Notes: generated by a model from the sequence alone, not told the origin. DNA of 42,270 bases from Gemmata sp. (GCA_025055115.1 JANWYJ010000017.1:1-42270), one strand, 5' to 3'. Positions 1-8,548 are shown, numbered from the stretch's first letter. Made by a program: numbers and translations.

Positions 1-180
1 GGGAGGGCCACCGCCGCCCGGACCGCTCATACCAAACCCACCGAAACCGCCACCGGGAGGGCCACCGCCGCCCGGACCGCTCATACCAAACCCACCGAAA
101 CCGCCACCGGGAGGGCCACCGCCGCCCGGACCACCCATGCCAAACCCACCAAAGCCGCCTGGCGGACCACCGCCGCCCGG
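1..180. repeat. 54-bp in-frame minisatellite
   Basis: The units at 1-54 and 55-108 are identical, and a third from 109 is diverged and decays by about 180. The period of 54 is 18 codons, so copy-number change keeps the reading frame. Identical copies at the window edge suggest recent duplication, and the array may continue outside the window. Confidence 0.9.
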
Positions 181-423
181 GTTTTCCGTGGAGCCACCCA
201 ATCGGAAGTTGAAACCCCCACCGGGTGGACCGCCCCCCGGGCTGCCCATTCCGGGGCCGCCACCACCTTCAGGGCGACGACCAAAGCCGAATCCACCCGG
301 GCCGCTGCCAGAATCGCCACCCCGTCCCTCTTTACCGCGACCGGGCTGGGCCGGTGTTGGCGTGGGGTCTGAAAGAATCGCCAAAGCCACTAAGGCGACG
401 AAGGGGAAAATACGTTTCAACAT
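1..423 (-). CDS. Secreted glycine-rich repeat protein, 5' part only
   Basis: Translation from the ATG at 423 runs open to the window edge for 141 codons, so the C-terminus is missing. It begins MLKRIFPFVALVALAILS, a basic then hydrophobic signal peptide, with a likely cut after TPAQ. The rest is almost all Gly, Pro and Phe. An 18-residue unit (GGGPPGGGFGGFGMSGPG) repeats in tandem toward the edge. A GAGGG Shine-Dalgarno lies about 10 nt before the ATG. The protein is probably exported and disordered. Similar Gly/Pro-rich leaders precede EF-hand or other short domains in planctomycetes, but that part lies outside the window. The function is unknown. The gene is divergent from the S41 protease gene. 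Confidence 0.75.
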   Translation of the reverse strand, partial: MLKRIFPFVALVALAILSDPTPTPAQPGRGKEGRGGDSGSGPGGFGFGRRPEGGGGPGMGSPGGGPPGGGFNFRLGGSTENPGGGGPPGGFGGFGMGGPGGGGPPGGGFGGFGMSGPGGGGPPGGGFGGFGMSGPGGGGPP

Positions 424-781
424 GGTCGCTTCACCCTCAACGGGGCCGAATCTGGCAACTGTGATATTACTCCACAACCGGGGTTTGTGTCAGTAGGCAA
501 TTCCCTAAGTCTCATGCTACTTTCAGATTTCAGGAAACGGTCGCCACCAGGGTCAGGTACTACTTTCCGATTTCGCGAAGCACGCGCCGCCGCGGCAACT
601 ACTTGCAGAAACCCCCATCGCTGGCCCGGAGAGACACGGACTGCTCATTTCTTGGGCCATTTTGCGGTCAAAATCGGTGAATGAGGGGGGCTTGGGCCGT
701 CATTCCTTTTGGAACTCATCATGAAGATCAGGTAAACTGCACAGGACCATCGACGCTCACACGAGAAGGATACGATCTGCC
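424..781. other. Divergent intergenic region
   Basis: This is the 358-bp gap between the glycine-rich gene (minus) and the S41 protease gene (plus). It holds the minus-strand promoter candidate at 464-493. On the plus strand there is a weaker pair, TTGGAA (709-714) and TAAACT (733-738) with an 18-bp spacer, followed by AGAAGG before the protease ATG. A 65-codon frame at 487-684 has no recognisable domain or ribosome site and is not called. Confidence 0.5.
464..493 (-). promoter_or_regulatory. Putative sigma-70-type promoter of the glycine-rich gene
   Basis: Read on the minus strand: CTGACA (493-488), an 18-bp spacer, then TAATAT (469-464). This is a close match to a housekeeping -35/-10 pair and would start a transcript about 34 nt before the ATG at 423. 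It is a motif match only. Confidence 0.4.
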
Positions 782-3700
782 ATGTTTTGGTATTTTCGCC
801 TCTGCATTGTGCCGGTGATCGTGGTGGTTGCCGCCACGACCACGGGGGTGGCTCAGGAGCCGATCCGTCTGGTCCGCACGCCAGATATTTCCCCCGATGG
901 CAAAACTATCGCTTTCAGTTACTTAGGCGATATCTGGACGGTGGAAACTATCGGCGGTGTGGCCCGACCGGTGACGATGCACGAGGCCCACGATATCCAC
1001 CCTGTTTTCAGTCCTGATGGCCAATATATCGCCTTTAGTTCTAATCGCTACGGCAGTTACGACGTTTTTGTCGTGCGGGCGGTGGGTGGCAAACCGCGGC
1101 GGCTGACCTTTGACAGCGCCCCAGACATGGTGACCGGGTGGACTCCCGATGGAAAAGGGGTCGTGTTCTCGTCACCCCGTTCGCCGGCTTTTCCGGCGCA
1201 GACGGAGTGTTTCGTGGTTCCGGTCGACGGTGGGGCTGAGCGGAAATTGCCGCTGTTTGAAGGTAAAGAGGCGCATTTCTCCCCGCGTGGCAACGCCATC
1301 GCCTTTGTTCGCGGCCCAGGGGTATGGTACCGGCGGGGCTATCGTGGCTCAAGTAATGATGACATCTGGATTTGTGGCATCGACGGCCGGGAACCGACAC
1401 CGATCACCACCTTTGACGGCCAAGATAGCTATCCGATGTTCAGTCCCGATGCCCGTAAACTGTACTATGTCACGGAAAATGGTAGCCAACCCGGTTGTGC
1501 CAATATCGTCTATCAGCATCTGTCGTCGAACTGGCTTCCTATTGGCAAACCCCGACCGTTGACGCATCATACCCACGACACGGTGCGCCGGGCACGCATC
1601 AGCGGCAACGGGGAATGGATTGTTTACGAATGTGGGGCGGATGTGTGGGTCGTCAGTACCCACGGCGACACGCCGCCGCGCAAAATTGCCATCGAAGTCA
1701 ACGCCGACGACAAATCCAACACCGAGCGCTCCCTCACCTTCACCCGCGATGCCACCGAGTATGCCATTTCCCCCGACGAAACCCACGCCGTGTTGGTCAT
1801 TCATGGGCAACTGTTTCTTACCAAAGTGCCGCAAGGAGGAAAATCCACACGCCTGACCGAACACGCTTTTGCCGACCTCAACCCCACCTGGTCGCCGGAT
1901 GGCAAAAAGATTCTCTTTGCGTCCGATCGCAGCGGCAGTATTGATTTGTATTTGCTCGAAGCCGACGATCCCGAACACCCCGAATTAACCCAGGCCCACC
2001 GCTTCAAAACCACGCGGCTGACCGATACCGTTTCGGAAGAAATCGGGGCGTCGTTCAGCCCCGCCGGTGACAAAATCGCCTTCATCCGGGAAGGCAAGCT
2101 GTGGACCATGAAACCCGATGGCAGCGATCCGCGCGTCATCGTCAGCGAACAGAAGGTTCTCGACTACGATTGGTCTCCCGATGGCAAGTACATCGTTTAC
2201 TGCCGCATGGATGGTTCCTTTTCCGCCGAAATTTACATCACCGCGACCGACGGCAGCGGCGCACCGGTGAACATCTCCCGACACGCCACGTGGAATAGCG
2301 ATGTCAGTTGGAGCAATCGCAACGGCAAAATTGCCTTCGTGGGGATGCGCCGCGGCACGTATTCGATGCAGGTGGTTTCGTTGCAAAAACCGGTAGCCGA
2401 CGGCAGCCCCAAACCCGCCGCAGATCAGATCGATTGGGACGACATTCACCTGCGCGTCGAACGCCCCAGCACGATGAGCGCTGAGTACGGCATGATCTCG
2501 CCCGATGGTTTGCAAGTGGCTTTCCGGTCGCGCTCGAATGGGGATGATTTGTGGGTGGCCAACACCAATGGTTCCGCCCTCACCCGGATGACCACCGGCA
2601 ACCAGCGCCCCAGTTGGATTCGCTGGTCGAAGAAATCGCCCGGCACGATTTACTTTCTCAATGGTGCGGGCGAATTGCGCTATGTCCGCACCGGATTCAA
2701 CTTTGGCACACCACCAGCCGAACCCAACAAAGTGCCCTTCAGTGTGCGCATGACCATTAAGCAAAGTGAAGAATTTGCGGAGATGTTCGCCCAAAGCTGG
2801 CGGGCCTTGGCCAACAACTTCTACGATCCGCAGTATCACGGTGTTGATTGGCAAGCCATTCGCGCCAAATACCGGCCGTTGGTCGAACACACCGCCACGC
2901 GCGAAGACCTCTACGCCCTCATCAGTATGATGTTCGGCGAACTGAATGCCTCCCACCTGGGCATCAGCGGCAAACTCCCCACGCCCGACGAGTGGACCGC
3001 CGATCTGGGTTTGATCTTCGACGAGACCTACCCCGGACCGGGCTTGAAAGTGGCCGAAATCCTCAAACGCGGCCCTGCCGACAAACGAGGTATCGACATC
3101 AAACCCGGCGATGTCGTTCTCGCTATCGACCGTGTCCCGCTGACCGAACGTGTCAACCTCGCCCAACTTCTTAATAACAAAGCCGGGGAAGGGGTTCTGC
3201 TCGAAGTCGCCCGCGACCCGAAAGATGCCAAAACCCGACGGAAAATCGAAATTGTGGCCGCCAACCGCACCACAATTGCCCAACTGATGTACGACCGCTG
3301 GGTGCAGCGCAACGCCGATGCCGTGGCCCAGGCCAGCGGGGGAAAAATCGGCTACATTCACATCCCCAGCATGGATGAACCGGGGCTGGATGCGTTTGTT
3401 CGGGCCCTCTACTCCGATCACTTCGACAAAGAGGCGATCATCATCGACGTTCGCTACAACGGCGGCGGCTTCACTCACGACCAGGTCCTCAACTATCTGG
3501 TCGGCAAAGAACACACGTTTTTCCGCCAACGCGACGGTGGCGAAGGGCTGGTTTTGCGGGCCACCGATCGGAAATGGACCAAACCGATGGTGGTTCTTAT
3601 CAACAATCGCTCGTACTCCGACGCGGAAATCTTCCCTCATGCCTTCCGCACGTTGGGGTTAGGGAAACTCGTCGGTCAAACCACGGCCGGGGCCGTGATC

Positions 3701-4057
3701 GGCACGGGGGGAACGTACCTCATCGACGGTTCGTCGTTCCGTTTGCCGCGGATCGGTGTGTTTACCAACAAAGGCGTCAATATGGAGAAAGAAGGGGTGA
3801 AACCCGATGTGGAAGTGGACATAACCCCCGAGGATTGGCAACGGGGTATCGATACGCAATTACTCACAGCCGTTGAAGTGGTGACTCGCGACGTGATCGC
3901 CTGGAAGAAGGCGCGACGGCAGGAACTTGAGGCGATAGGCCGCGAACCGTCGGCCGTTCCACCGGCACCGCTACCAGTAGCGCCCCTGCCCCGACCGCGG
4001 CCAACCCCCGCGACACCAACGGCCCCTCCCGGTTTCATCCCAATGGCGGACGATTAA
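782..4057 (+). CDS. Tricorn-like S41 peptidase with PD40 propeller and PDZ domain
   Basis: 1091 aa with an N-terminal signal peptide (VIVVVAATTTGVAQ), so probably periplasmic. Domain order: TolB/PD40-type propeller repeats (about 30-640) with recurrent SPDGK/FSPDG motifs; a core helical domain (about 665-740); a PDZ domain (about 745-835); an S41 peptidase domain (about 850-1035); and a Pro/Ala-rich tail. The tricorn catalytic set can be placed: Ser724-His725 in NASHLGI, nucleophile Ser946 with Asp947 in NNRSYSDAE, and a Glu near 1002-1004 in MEKEGVKPDV. The family degrades peptides delivered through the propellers. AGAAGG upstream supports the ATG at 782. The gene stands alone, with no peptide transporter or aminopeptidase partner beside it. 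Confidence 0.93.
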   Translation: MFWYFRLCIVPVIVVVAATTTGVAQEPIRLVRTPDISPDGKTIAFSYLGDIWTVETIGGVARPVTMHEAHDIHPVFSPDGQYIAFSSNRYGSYDVFVVRAVGGKPRRLTFDSAPDMVTGWTPDGKGVVFSSPRSPAFPAQTECFVVPVDGGAERKLPLFEGKEAHFSPRGNAIAFVRGPGVWYRRGYRGSSNDDIWICGIDGREPTPITTFDGQDSYPMFSPDARKLYYVTENGSQPGCANIVYQHLSSNWLPIGKPRPLTHHTHDTVRRARISGNGEWIVYECGADVWVVSTHGDTPPRKIAIEVNADDKSNTERSLTFTRDATEYAISPDETHAVLVIHGQLFLTKVPQGGKSTRLTEHAFADLNPTWSPDGKKILFASDRSGSIDLYLLEADDPEHPELTQAHRFKTTRLTDTVSEEIGASFSPAGDKIAFIREGKLWTMKPDGSDPRVIVSEQKVLDYDWSPDGKYIVYCRMDGSFSAEIYITATDGSGAPVNISRHATWNSDVSWSNRNGKIAFVGMRRGTYSMQVVSLQKPVADGSPKPAADQIDWDDIHLRVERPSTMSAEYGMISPDGLQVAFRSRSNGDDLWVANTNGSALTRMTTGNQRPSWIRWSKKSPGTIYFLNGAGELRYVRTGFNFGTPPAEPNKVPFSVRMTIKQSEEFAEMFAQSWRALANNFYDPQYHGVDWQAIRAKYRPLVEHTATREDLYALISMMFGELNASHLGISGKLPTPDEWTADLGLIFDETYPGPGLKVAEILKRGPADKRGIDIKPGDVVLAIDRVPLTERVNLAQLLNNKAGEGVLLEVARDPKDAKTRRKIEIVAANRTTIAQLMYDRWVQRNADAVAQASGGKIGYIHIPSMDEPGLDAFVRALYSDHFDKEAIIIDVRYNGGGFTHDQVLNYLVGKEHTFFRQRDGGEGLVLRATDRKWTKPMVVLINNRSYSDAEIFPHAFRTLGLGKLVGQTTAGAVIGTGGTYLIDGSSFRLPRIGVFTNKGVNMEKEGVKPDVEVDITPEDWQRGIDTQLLTAVEVVTRDVIAWKKARRQELEAIGREPSAVPPAPLPVAPLPRPRPTPATPTAPPGFIPMADD

Positions 4058-4061
4058 GGCC

Positions 4062-4113
4062 TGTTCGCTTTTGGGACATTCGTTCATTGTTTGCTTTTTG
4101 GACATTCGTTCAT
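4062..4113. repeat. 26-bp tandem repeat, 2 copies
   Basis: The units 4062-4087 and 4088-4113 differ at only three positions (core GGACATTCGTTCAT). They start 5 bp after the protease stop codon. A related 26-mer matching 19 of 26 positions lies at 32289-32314, so this may be a dispersed element. Confidence 0.9.
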
Positions 4114-4135
4114 ACCGTAAAGCTGTTGTGACAAG

Positions 4136-4185
4136 AGGCATACGCTTGTGCCAGAGCTGGAGGCATACGCTTGTGCCGGAGCTGG
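4136..4185. repeat. 25-bp tandem repeat, 2 copies
   Basis: The units 4136-4160 and 4161-4185 (starting AGGCATACGCTTGTGCC) differ by one base. Their sequence is unrelated to the neighbouring 26-bp repeat. Confidence 0.9.
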
Positions 4186-4196
4186 GTTCCGTATCT

Positions 4197-4350
4197 GAAC
4201 ATGCGTTCCGACATGGGACGCTAGGCACCCCATCGACACAAACACTGTTCTGAACAGGCGTTCGGTCGCTGGAGCCAGCCATCCCACCGACGCAAACCGT
4301 GTGGGCAAAATCTGAGCAGATGTTCGTGTTCAAAATATGAACAGACGTTC
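4197..4350. repeat. Array of four GAAC-N4-GTTC palindromes
   Basis: GAACATGCGTTC (4197-4208), GAACAGGCGTTC (4252-4263), GAGCAGATGTTC (4314-4325) and GAACAGACGTTC (4339-4350). There is also a perfect CTGTTC-T-GAACAG at 4245-4257 and TGTTCA-N5-TGAACA at 4327-4343. The form resembles the Bacillus/cyanobacterial-type LexA box (GAAC-N4-GTTC). However, the array lies between two converging 3' ends, not at a promoter. It may be an operator cluster or just an inverted-repeat element that has been duplicated. Confidence 0.6.
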
Positions 4351-4358
4351 CTCATGGT

Positions 4359-4418
4359 TGTCGCGGGGGTGCGGAAGTTGTCGCGGGGGTGCGGAAGTTG
4401 TCGCCGGGGTGCGGAAGG
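4359..4418. repeat. 20-bp tandem repeat, 3 copies
   Basis: The units 4359-4378, 4379-4398 and 4399-4418 (TGTCGCGGGGGTGCGGAAGT) are contiguous. The first two are identical and the third differs at two positions. There are no spacers, so it is not a CRISPR array. Confidence 0.92.
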
Positions 4419-4444
4419 AATGATGGGAGTTCCCTTCCACATTC

Positions 4445-4551
4445 TGGCCATGCGAGCCAGGAACTCCCAACGCCTTCTCAATCGTCGGTCGGGCAGCTGG
4501 CCATGTGAGCCAAGAACCCCCCAGCGCCTTCTCAATCGTCGGTTTCGCGGC
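4445..4551. repeat. 53-54-bp duplication covering a stop codon
   Basis: Two diverged copies lie at about 4445-4497 and 4498-4551. Each contains the exact 19-mer CGCCTTCTCAATCGTCGGT (4471-4489 and 4525-4543). In the right copy this holds the stop codon and last codons of the propeller lipoprotein gene. The left copy is a relic of the same gene end lying downstream of it. Confidence 0.88.
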
Positions 4552-6037
4552 TGCCCACCACGACGATCCCTCCGGGGCAGCCACCGATGGGGAACGTGGC
4601 GACGATTTCCAGCGATTTCAGCGATAAGAGTGAAAGAGTCCCGTCGCCGGGGTTGGTGAAGATGGCGTACTGATACTCCGCGTCGAAGGCGATGTCGTGG
4701 TGGCCGAAGTGTCCTTCCACGGCGCTGCGGCCCACTCGGAGTGATTTCACCACTTTGGCATCAGCGAAATGGCCATCGCCATTGGGGTCGAGGGCGATGA
4801 TGTCGAGGGTGTCGTCCGCGTCGACATCTTTGGCATGATCGTGGAAGACGAAGGCATAATCCTTGCCCCACGCGGTGTTGACCACTTCTGGGGATGTCGG
4901 CGTGGTGCCTTTTTTGACTGCCAACGGGACGAACACGGGTTGGGGGTTGGCATCTTTGGCGTTGAGAATCGCCAGGGCGGCGTTGTCGCTTTTGCCGGTG
5001 GTGAAGATGACATGGTGGCCGTGGGTGGCGAAGGCCCCGGTACGGCGGGGTTTGTCGCCTTCGGTCCCTAGGCTGATGTGGTGAATTGTCACTTGGTCAG
5101 CCGTTAATCGGGCCTCGAGATCGGCTTCCACCCAGCAGATGCCGTCGGCGGGGGCGAAGAAGACCTTGCCGGCGCAGGTTGTCGCCCCGTGGATGACACC
5201 GGTAGGCAGGTAGAAGGAATACGCCGGTTCGCTTTTGGCGTTGGTGGTGATGGGGGTGACGTCGACGCGGCCTTTGTTAGGTCCGCCACCATCAATCCAG
5301 CACGAATAGCCCACGCGATCGTTCACCACGGCCAGCGTAATGTGGTTACCACCGCCGACGATGAACCGCGGTGTATCTTTGGTCAGTTGTCCGTGGGCGT
5401 TTTTCTCGTAGCGGCTGGGATCGAGTCGGGTGTAGCCGTTGAGTTTATCGTTGGCCAGATAGAAACGCCCGTTGTAGACGTAGAGATGCGCGGGGTTGCC
5501 TTGCTGAGTATCGCGGCGGGCGTCGATCACTTGCGGTTTGTTTTTGAAAGTCCAATGCCCGTGGTCGCCGTGGTCGATGTAACCCACTCCGGAGTGGATC
5601 AGGACCCAGCCGCTTTCCCAGGCACCGTCGGCATCGTCACGAATCCCGGCACAGATCAGCCGTTGCGCTTCTTTCATCTGAACCCATTTCTGCCGCGCTG
5701 GATCCAGCGGCTTGAGGCCGTCGATGTTGGCCAGCGGTGAAAGGGTGAAGCGGTTCTTCTCATCCACCAGCAGATCGGCCCAACGGACAGTGGCGGTGCT
5801 GTGGTCTTGGACGAAGATACGGGCGAAGGGGCGGGCTTTTGGAGGGGCCGCCGGTTGTGGAGTCGGTTGTGGATGTGGCGGGGTCGTCGTGGTCTGGGGT
5901 GAGGCGGTGGAGGGGTTGGCCTGTTCTGGCGGGGTACCGTTGCCGACCGCGTCGCTGGGGGCGCAACCGCCAGGAGCTGTACAGAAAATGAGCAGAACCG
6001 CGAGGCGCGTTGCGGTGATCCGCGTTGCGGTGATCAT
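4532..6037 (-). CDS. Putative beta-propeller lipoprotein
   Basis: 501 aa. The N-terminus MITATRITATRLAVLLIF ends in PGGC at Cys25, a loose lipobox. A Pro/Thr/Ala-rich linker follows, then about 430 residues of short beta repeats (for example YVYNGRFYLANDKLNGY, and TNPGDGTLSLLSLKSLEIV near the C-terminus). The last part resembles YVTN/YncE-type propeller blades and is rich in His and Asp (GHFGHHDIAFDAEYQ). I do not recognise a named family. GAGGAG lies about 7 nt before the ATG. The ITATR pair in the signal sequence comes from a 15-bp duplication near 6007-6036. The gene starts 27 bp after the PQQ gene ends and is likely co-transcribed with it. Its 3' end is duplicated downstream. Confidence 0.8.
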   Translation of the reverse strand: MITATRITATRLAVLLIFCTAPGGCAPSDAVGNGTPPEQANPSTASPQTTTTPPHPQPTPQPAAPPKARPFARIFVQDHSTATVRWADLLVDEKNRFTLSPLANIDGLKPLDPARQKWVQMKEAQRLICAGIRDDADGAWESGWVLIHSGVGYIDHGDHGHWTFKNKPQVIDARRDTQQGNPAHLYVYNGRFYLANDKLNGYTRLDPSRYEKNAHGQLTKDTPRFIVGGGNHITLAVVNDRVGYSCWIDGGGPNKGRVDVTPITTNAKSEPAYSFYLPTGVIHGATTCAGKVFFAPADGICWVEADLEARLTADQVTIHHISLGTEGDKPRRTGAFATHGHHVIFTTGKSDNAALAILNAKDANPQPVFVPLAVKKGTTPTSPEVVNTAWGKDYAFVFHDHAKDVDADDTLDIIALDPNGDGHFADAKVVKSLRVGRSAVEGHFGHHDIAFDAEYQYAIFTNPGDGTLSLLSLKSLEIVATFPIGGCPGGIVVVGSRETDD

Positions 6038-6064
6038 CGTGTGTCTCCTCGTTTGTGAAGTTCG

Positions 6065-7465
6065 TCACTTGTTCGGGAGTGGGTTGTGGCGGATGCAAAT
6101 CAACTCGGTGCCGGTGCGGATGAAGAATGCCCCGTCGACCGCGGCCACACCATAGACCACATCTCCGACAGCGGCATAGCGTACCGCCTCGGCTTCCTCT
6201 TTGGGCCGTGGCGGTCCGCCGCCGGGGCCTTTGCCTTCGGGGGGTTGGGGGAGGGTTTGTGCGGCCGCTTTCTTGGCGGCTGCCAGTCGGGTTTGATATT
6301 CTTCGGGTGACCACAGCCGGTTGCTCGCCACCTTGTCGAATTCGCCGCCGGCTTTGAGGACGGTGGTAATCCCCGACTTGCCGAAGAAGTAGATGTACTC
6401 GCCTGCGGCAATCGGCGTGGCCCAGACCTGATCGTCGAGCCGTTCCGAGTACTTCTCTGCGCCGGTTTTCAAGTCCAGGCAGTAGACTAACCCCAGTCTG
6501 GTGACGAAGTAGACGTGACCCTCGTGAACCACTGGGCTGGCGTGGTGGCTGATGGCCTTTTGGCCTTGCCAGAGCCGTTCGAAGTGGAATTTCCCGCCGG
6601 AGTGCGTCAGACGTACCAGGCAATTCGATTTCGCGGACGCCACTGGGTCAGGATTCATCCGGTTTTCCCCCGCCCCGATGACGATCATATCCCCCTGGGG
6701 TGTGGGCGAAGGAATAGTGTTGCCGGTCAGTCCGTCGAGCGTGGCCACCACTTGACCGGAAGCAGCGTCGTAGGCGGTGAGGGAGCCGCCACCGCTGGCC
6801 AGTACAAGCGGCTGGTTGTTGATGACGGTCACGACCGGGGATGTCCAGGCAGTCCGGCTGGGGCGTTCGGCTTTCCACAATTCCTTCCCAGTGGCTTTAT
6901 CCACCGCCAGCAAGTACGACGGCCCCGCATGATCGACCTGCACGAACACAGCTCGCCCCGACTGGGCCAGGGAACTGCCCAGGCCGTGGTTGTTCTTGAT
7001 TTCGCCATACTTTTGGGTCAGCGCGACGTGCCAGATCAGGCCGCCATCGTGCGAGTGAGCGAACAGGTCGCCACTTTCAAACAAACTGTAGATATTTTCC
7101 CGATCAACCACCGGGGTCGGGGCGGCACGGCTCATCATGGGGTTGTTCTTCCCCGTCTGGCTGGCTGAGTATTCTTTTTTCCACACGATGTGGCCCGTTT
7201 TCGAATCGAGGGCCAGGATGAAGAGTTTCTCCTTCTGCGGCCCATCAATCGCGGTCAGAAAGACCCGATCCTTCCATACCACCGGCGACGATTGACCATA
7301 GCCGGGTAGCTCAGTGCGCCAGGCGATATTCTCACGGGGCGACCATTTCACCGGCAATTGGCGTGCGGTAGTACGGCTGGTGCCGTCGTTGCGGAAACCG
7401 AGCCACGTATCGGCCACGGCCGGGTTCGCCCCCACCCACGCCGCACACACAACGATTGCAAGCAT
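6065..7465 (-). CDS. PQQ-like beta-propeller protein (BamB-like fold), exported
   Basis: 466 aa. A signal peptide (MLAIVVCAAWVGANPAVA) is followed by the typical planctomycete opening TWLGFRNDGTS and WRTELPGYGQSSPVVW. Repeated blades carry the PQQ-propeller signature of a hydrophobic strand, then ALDSKTGHIVWK, AVDKATGKELWK or AYDAASGQVVATL. No dehydrogenase catalytic motif or heme site is visible, so it may be a binding or scaffold propeller rather than an enzyme. A Lys/Pro/Gly-rich insert (about 400-425) precedes the last blade. AGGAG stands 8 nt before the ATG at 7465. It lies between the DUF1559 gene and the propeller lipoprotein, all on the minus strand with short gaps, which suggests one transcript. 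Confidence 0.9.
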   Translation of the reverse strand: MLAIVVCAAWVGANPAVADTWLGFRNDGTSRTTARQLPVKWSPRENIAWRTELPGYGQSSPVVWKDRVFLTAIDGPQKEKLFILALDSKTGHIVWKKEYSASQTGKNNPMMSRAAPTPVVDRENIYSLFESGDLFAHSHDGGLIWHVALTQKYGEIKNNHGLGSSLAQSGRAVFVQVDHAGPSYLLAVDKATGKELWKAERPSRTAWTSPVVTVINNQPLVLASGGGSLTAYDAASGQVVATLDGLTGNTIPSPTPQGDMIVIGAGENRMNPDPVASAKSNCLVRLTHSGGKFHFERLWQGQKAISHHASPVVHEGHVYFVTRLGLVYCLDLKTGAEKYSERLDDQVWATPIAAGEYIYFFGKSGITTVLKAGGEFDKVASNRLWSPEEYQTRLAAAKKAAAQTLPQPPEGKGPGGGPPRPKEEAEAVRYAAVGDVVYGVAAVDGAFFIRTGTELICIRHNPLPNK

Positions 7466-7486
7466 GCGCTATTCTCCTGAGATTCA

Positions 7487-7522
7487 TGAAAAGTCGTTGA
7501 GAACTCAAAAGTCGTTGAGGAC
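7487..7522. repeat. 18-bp tandem duplication spanning a stop codon
   Basis: The units 7487-7504 and 7505-7522 match at 16 of 18 positions. The right unit holds the last codons and TGA stop of the DUF1559 gene. Because 18 is a multiple of three, reading through the stop would repeat VLNDF before a further in-frame stop. The left unit lies between that stop and the start of the next gene. Confidence 0.9.
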
Positions 7523-8548
7523 TTCCCCCCCTGCGCGGGTGCTGAGCGCCCGCCAGGTGGCGATGTTGATAGTATCACGCACGAAGCGTACGCTGCCATC
7601 GGCCAAGGCCACGTTCACGCCGCCGCTGAAGTTGCTGCGGGCTGCGAAGAAACCGTTGCCGTGGGCGGTGACGTCGGGGTTGGGATCGTTCGGACGCAGG
7701 AAGGTGTTGAAGCTGGTGGTGCCAATGTTACCCCAAATCCACATGCTGCCGCGACCACCCCAACGCCCCGGATAGTCGAGGTAATTCGTCGCGGTCAGTT
7801 GCGGGTCGACACCCATTCCCGGCGTGGGCAACGGACGATGGTTGCCAGCATTGATCGTCTGCCGGCGCGGCCCTGTCGGCGGGTCCGGCTCTGTGTTGTA
7901 CCGCCCCAACAGGGCTTGCGACAACATCAGTGTGTTCGAGGTGCCATCGGCAATATCCGTCAGGCGCGTCCGTGAACCATACCAGAACAGGCCATCGGTC
8001 ATGGCGCGGATGTCGCCACTGCGGCTACTGCCATCCGGGTTCAGACCGGTGCCAGTGCAAACCATATAACTGATGCCCGCGGCGGTGACAAAATTGCCTC
8101 CCACTGCCGGCAAGCGGTGGACTGTGTTATTCACAGGGGGCTGATTATCCGCGGGGCACAGAAAAGTGCTGATCGGTGTTGCAGCCACATTGACATACAC
8201 CGGATTGAGCGCTGCAAACGGCCAACTACCCAGCAGAAGTGGTTGATTCACCGGGTCGATGGTGCGCCCCAAGGCCTCTTGCTCGATGTACGGCAGCACC
8301 AAAGCTTGAGGCGAAAATCCCAACGACGTGATCCCAGCCATGCCCGGCAAATGACCGTGGGCATTCTCGTAATTGTGCATCGCCAAAGCGATCTGCTTGA
8401 GATTGTTCTGAGACTTCAAGCGTGCGGCCGCTTCGCGCACTTTCTGCACCGCCGGCAGGAGCAGACCGATCAGAATGGCAATAATCGCAATCACCACCAA
8501 TAGCTCAATGAGGGTGAACGCCCAGGGAAGTCGGGAACGGATGGTCAT
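7505..8548 (-). CDS. DUF1559 domain protein with type IV pilin-like N-terminus
   Basis: 347 aa. The N-terminus has the prepilin pattern: a short basic leader, then FTLIELLVVIAIIAILIG, with the conserved Glu five residues after the expected cleavage point. LLPAVQKVREAAAR follows. The C-terminus carries VNVALADGSVRFV, the DUF1559 end motif, but the His usually found before it is replaced (RSNFSGG). These families are greatly expanded in planctomycetes. They are thought to be pseudopilin-like surface proteins matured by a prepilin peptidase, and their exact role is unknown. GGAGAGGAG precedes the ATG. It heads the three-gene minus-strand cluster. Confidence 0.95.
   Translation of the reverse strand: MTIRSRLPWAFTLIELLVVIAIIAILIGLLLPAVQKVREAAARLKSQNNLKQIALAMHNYENAHGHLPGMAGITSLGFSPQALVLPYIEQEALGRTIDPVNQPLLLGSWPFAALNPVYVNVAATPISTFLCPADNQPPVNNTVHRLPAVGGNFVTAAGISYMVCTGTGLNPDGSSRSGDIRAMTDGLFWYGSRTRLTDIADGTSNTLMLSQALLGRYNTEPDPPTGPRRQTINAGNHRPLPTPGMGVDPQLTATNYLDYPGRWGGRGSMWIWGNIGTTSFNTFLRPNDPNPDVTAHGNGFFAARSNFSGGVNVALADGSVRFVRDTINIATWRALSTRAGGEVLNDF

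Larger units (their letters stand above)
4058..4531. other. Repeat-mosaic gap between converging genes
   Basis: These 474 bp between the 3' ends of the protease and the propeller lipoprotein consist mostly of five different short repeat families (26, 25, about 60, 20 and 53 bp), listed separately. Several small frames cross it on both strands. They owe their openness to the repeats and have no domain or ribosome site, so no gene is called. No clear GC-stem plus T-run terminator is visible. Confidence 0.7.

Noticed and set aside
1985-3640. 551-codon minus-strand open frame
   Set aside because: It lies antisense inside the tricorn-like protease gene, whose domains and catalytic residues are continuous. 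The antisense product resembles no family and reflects high GC.
4359-4418. Possible CRISPR array
   Set aside because: The 20-bp units are contiguous without spacers, and no cas gene is in the window.
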